Shown piece after piece: positions 44,401-45,435 of a DNA stretch of 45,435 nt. Below the pieces are notes generated by a model. It saw only the letters and a program-made list of their open reading frames with translations, searched no databases and was not told the origin of the DNA. This stretch comes from Chloroflexota bacterium. GTDB lineage: Bacteria > Vulcanimicrobiota > JAMCWD01. How positions within the stretch are numbered: position 1 is the stretch's first letter; every line of letters starts with the position of its first letter. Made by a program: the position numbers and the translations under genes. Where the stretch lies: assembly GCA_023475345.1 (NCBI GenBank), contig JAMCWD010000013.1, positions 1-45,435 of the forward strand, read 5' to 3'.

Positions 44401-45435
44401 AACGACTATAAGCTAAATGCGCTGAATTCCAACGGCACGATCAAATGGTCGTATGCTACAGGAGGGCTTGTTCGTTCCGTCCCGGCGGTCAGCTCGACAG
44501 GCACGATATATTTTGGCTCCGACGACGACAAAGTATATGCGCTGAATCCCAACGGCTCGTTCAAATGGTCGTACCTGACAGGCGGCGATGTAATATCTTC
44601 CCCGACAATCGACTCTACCGGCAGGGTTTATGTGGGGTCTCTTGACGGGAAGCTTTACAGGTTTGCCGGGGACACGGCACTGGCAGGCTCGCCCTGGCCG
44701 AAGTTCCGTAATAACAATAAAAACAATGGCCTGACAAGCCTCCCTGCGACCCCCACCAATCTTGCGGCGACAACCGTTTCCGCCACGCAGATAAACCTTT
44801 CATGGAGCGATAACTCGGGAGACGAAACGGGGTTCAAGATTGAAAGGAAAACAGGGGTCGGCTCCTACGCCCAGGTAGATACCGTCGGCCCGGGCCAGAA
44901 CACTTATAACGATGAGGGACTGACGCCGTTCACTACTTTTTATTACAGGGTCAGGGCATATAATGCCGCAGGGAATTCGACTTATTCAGGCGAGGCAAGC
45001 GCGACGACCTTAAGGATGGTTCCCAATATTACCGGCATAAGCCCGGCCCAATCGGCATGCGGCGCCGTTTTAACCATAACGGGCGCTTATTTCGGCGTGA
45101 GCCAGGGAGCAGGCACGGTTACGTTTAACGGCATCGATGCAGGGACTGCCGGATCATGGTCGGATACGCAAATAGTTGTCACGGTGCCAGGCCAGGCTTC
45201 CTCCGGCCACGTGGTCGTTACCGTCGGCGGCGAAGGAAGCTCTCCTTATCAATATACGATTCTCCCGGCCGTCGATAATATCACGCCTCCCCAGCAGGTA
45301 ACAGGCGGCATCGTTACTATTACAGGCTCGGGGTTCGGCTCGCCCCAGGGGACTTCAACTATAACAATAAACGGCGTCAATACAACGGCGGCTACGTGGA
45401 ATACGAATCAAATAACCGTAACGGTCCCCGCCGCT
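41407..45435 (+). CDS. Papain-like (C1) lipoprotein protease with Fn3-like, beta-propeller and IPT/TIG domains (partial)
   Basis: This open frame of 1343 codons runs off the right end with no stop, so the C-terminus is missing. It begins with a lipoprotein signal (VLASC lipobox, near residue 29). The papain-type domain (about 110-340) has QGSCGCF with the catalytic Cys, GGHAVTVVGYDD with the His and NSWGTSWG with the Asn. Two Fn3-like repeats with SATLN and YYFRAVAQN/YHFRVVGQN motifs follow. Eight 40-residue repeats (SSPAI, IYFGS, YALN, GSFKWSY) at about 43741-44710 make a likely eight-bladed PQQ-like propeller, closed by SPWPKFRNNN. Then comes an Fn3 domain (TPTNLAATTVSATQINLSWS) and two IPT/TIG domains. 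It is co-transcribed with the preceding lipoprotein gene. Confidence 0.9.
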   Translation, partial: MKRRSLTSITRILALLLVLCFVVIVLASCGSADGISGGGGKAAVVDNDPHSMGYRKLTPEEYEKIKDRIVQLDHISPNDYSMKLKAEELKKEGRQVTKDALRTPPSSVDHSTSTYMPPVSSQAYQGSCGCFSTSYYYKTYQEARDNNWTPNITSRQMSPAFTYNQINGGSDSGSNPLEAMVLIADKGNATWADMPYDQSSYPNYTYWPSETAWRSAIPYRGQYAGTIDISTDSGINTLKQWVANGDMAVIGFQVYDNFYTQYHGGSSPTYKYDNDVIYGNAGVYKGGHAVTVVGYDDNRAYNDGTGVKYGAFKLVNSWGTSWGVSGYFWFSYSYMKSLTDKAAWFMSDRYRYQPTVVGVFGITHPARYDLTIQMGIGPTGSPAYNKTFFSEDGGNIAISSANKIAVDLSDGWNGITSGTNQNYFLRVANYASGDTGSINSMAVEYQGTTVSTETPKNTVSGSYVYVNLTKNVTKTNRTIDLTSPAGGETWGGLHSITWNTGGSDWTAGDQVIIEYSPNGGNTWQNLGIVAYNAASLRGSFSWDTSSLDNTAQGKIRISYKTIQQINEASGNFTLTNGPPAITARDATSVANTSATLNADVLPGTSDTAVWFQWGLTTSYGNETAHQDIGTGNVYEPVSQGITGLSGATTYYFRAVAQNGSGTTYGANGTFRTTAAPTPVTGVASSIGLNQATLNGTVNPNGLSTSAWLEWGETDSYGNSTTHQDIGSGTSAVAVSQGINGLTFETTYHFRVVGQNSLGTTYGNDNTFTTTSPFPYSTGGGIYSSSPAIAGDGSIYVGSDDKKLHALNADGTPKWQYTTGAVLRSSPSIGPDGTLYIGGQDQKLYAINSDGSFKWSYLAGGIIDSSPAVTLDSTIYFGSYDNKLYSLNSDGSFKWSYLTGGDVYSSPAVGPDGKIFFGSVDKYIYALNTNGLLAWRWATTGAIYSSPAINSEGVIYFGSANQYLYALNYDGTFKWSYGTGGLIISSPVIGPDGTIYFGSNDYKLNALNSNGTIKWSYATGGLVRSVPAVSSTGTIYFGSDDDKVYALNPNGSFKWSYLTGGDVISSPTIDSTGRVYVGSLDGKLYRFAGDTALAGSPWPKFRNNNKNNGLTSLPATPTNLAATTVSATQINLSWSDNSGDETGFKIERKTGVGSYAQVDTVGPGQNTYNDEGLTPFTTFYYRVRAYNAAGNSTYSGEASATTLRMVPNITGISPAQSACGAVLTITGAYFGVSQGAGTVTFNGIDAGTAGSWSDTQIVVTVPGQASSGHVVVTVGGEGSSPYQYTILPAVDNITPPQQVTGGIVTITGSGFGSPQGTSTITINGVNTTAATWNTNQITVTVPAA
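43741..44710 (+). repeat. Tandem 120-bp coding repeats (eight propeller units)
   Basis: Eight units of about 40 codons encode the propeller blades of the protease, with recurring DNA such as TTCAAATGGTC. Units differ enough to be functional blades, not a fresh expansion. Confidence 0.75.

Noticed and set aside
43741..44710. Tandem propeller repeats as a hypervariable minisatellite
   Set aside because: Units differ in sequence and match known beta-propeller blades, so they are better explained as a folded domain.
1..45435. CRISPR arrays, phage genes, integrase or transposase
   Set aside because: No direct-repeat/spacer array and no protein with such motifs is present.

Overview
The window is a moderately GC-rich bacterial chromosome segment. 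It has about 38 protein genes, no rRNA or tRNA, no CRISPR and no recognisable transposase. The organism appears to be an uncultured, probably anaerobic bacterium with an outer membrane. Anaerobic metabolism is suggested by a ferredoxin-dependent 2-oxoacid oxidoreductase operon and two [NiFe]-hydrogenase maturation genes. An outer membrane is suggested by a beta-barrel protein ending in Phe, a CsgG-type protein, lipoproteins with lipoboxes and a PilC/GspF pilus or secretion protein. I cannot name the phylum from sequence alone.

Layout. 1-457: hairpins, a MITE-like inverted repeat and a heptamer tandem repeat. 458-4573 (+): a dihydropyrimidinase-like amidohydrolase and ClpB. 4607-8671 (-): a small protein, an exported serpin, two tandem ferritin-like proteins and PilC/GspF. 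8672-9463: no protein gene, but a strong plus-strand promoter firing into a candidate structured small RNA. 9464-14004 (-): a CarD-like regulator with an unclear start, an RNase II-type exonuclease and an HD-GYP protein with degenerate receiver and kinase domains. 14230-17314 (-): korDABC. 17550-21000 (-): two exported TPR proteins. 21345-24150 (-): hypF and a hydrogenase maturation protease. 24257-25306 (+): a short sigma-54-like protein. 25500-27470 (-): an AT-rich zinc-ribbon membrane protein and two small proteins. 27670-32829 (+): a C11 clostripain-like protease, a TPR protein, then the coupled set radC, PTS IIA and GH4 glycosidase. 33190-39905 (-): an outer-membrane barrel, SpoIID, CsgG-like and ThiF-like proteins, and two tandem SGNH-hydrolase paralogues. 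40301-45435 (+): two lipoproteins, the second a papain-type protease fused to a beta-propeller and running off the window.

Working together. korDABC encodes a complete four-subunit enzyme coupling 2-oxoacid oxidation to ferredoxin. HypF and the protease would mature a hydrogenase encoded elsewhere. The ThiF, CsgG and SpoIID genes are tightly packed and look like an envelope operon. The IIA and GH4 genes suggest phospho-beta-glucoside use, although PTS IIB and IIC are absent here.

Strongest unexpected signals: (1) a perfect 25-bp inverted repeat inside radC. Flipping the segment it bounds would keep the reading frame open and replace the catalytic JAMM domain with an unrelated sequence. (2) The candidate small RNA at 9095-9220. 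(3) A divergent, shortened sigma-54-like protein. (4) The CarD-like gene, whose only ATG overlaps its own promoter -10 box. (5) A small family of terminal-inverted-repeat elements at 149-312, 32878-33051 and 40023-40088.
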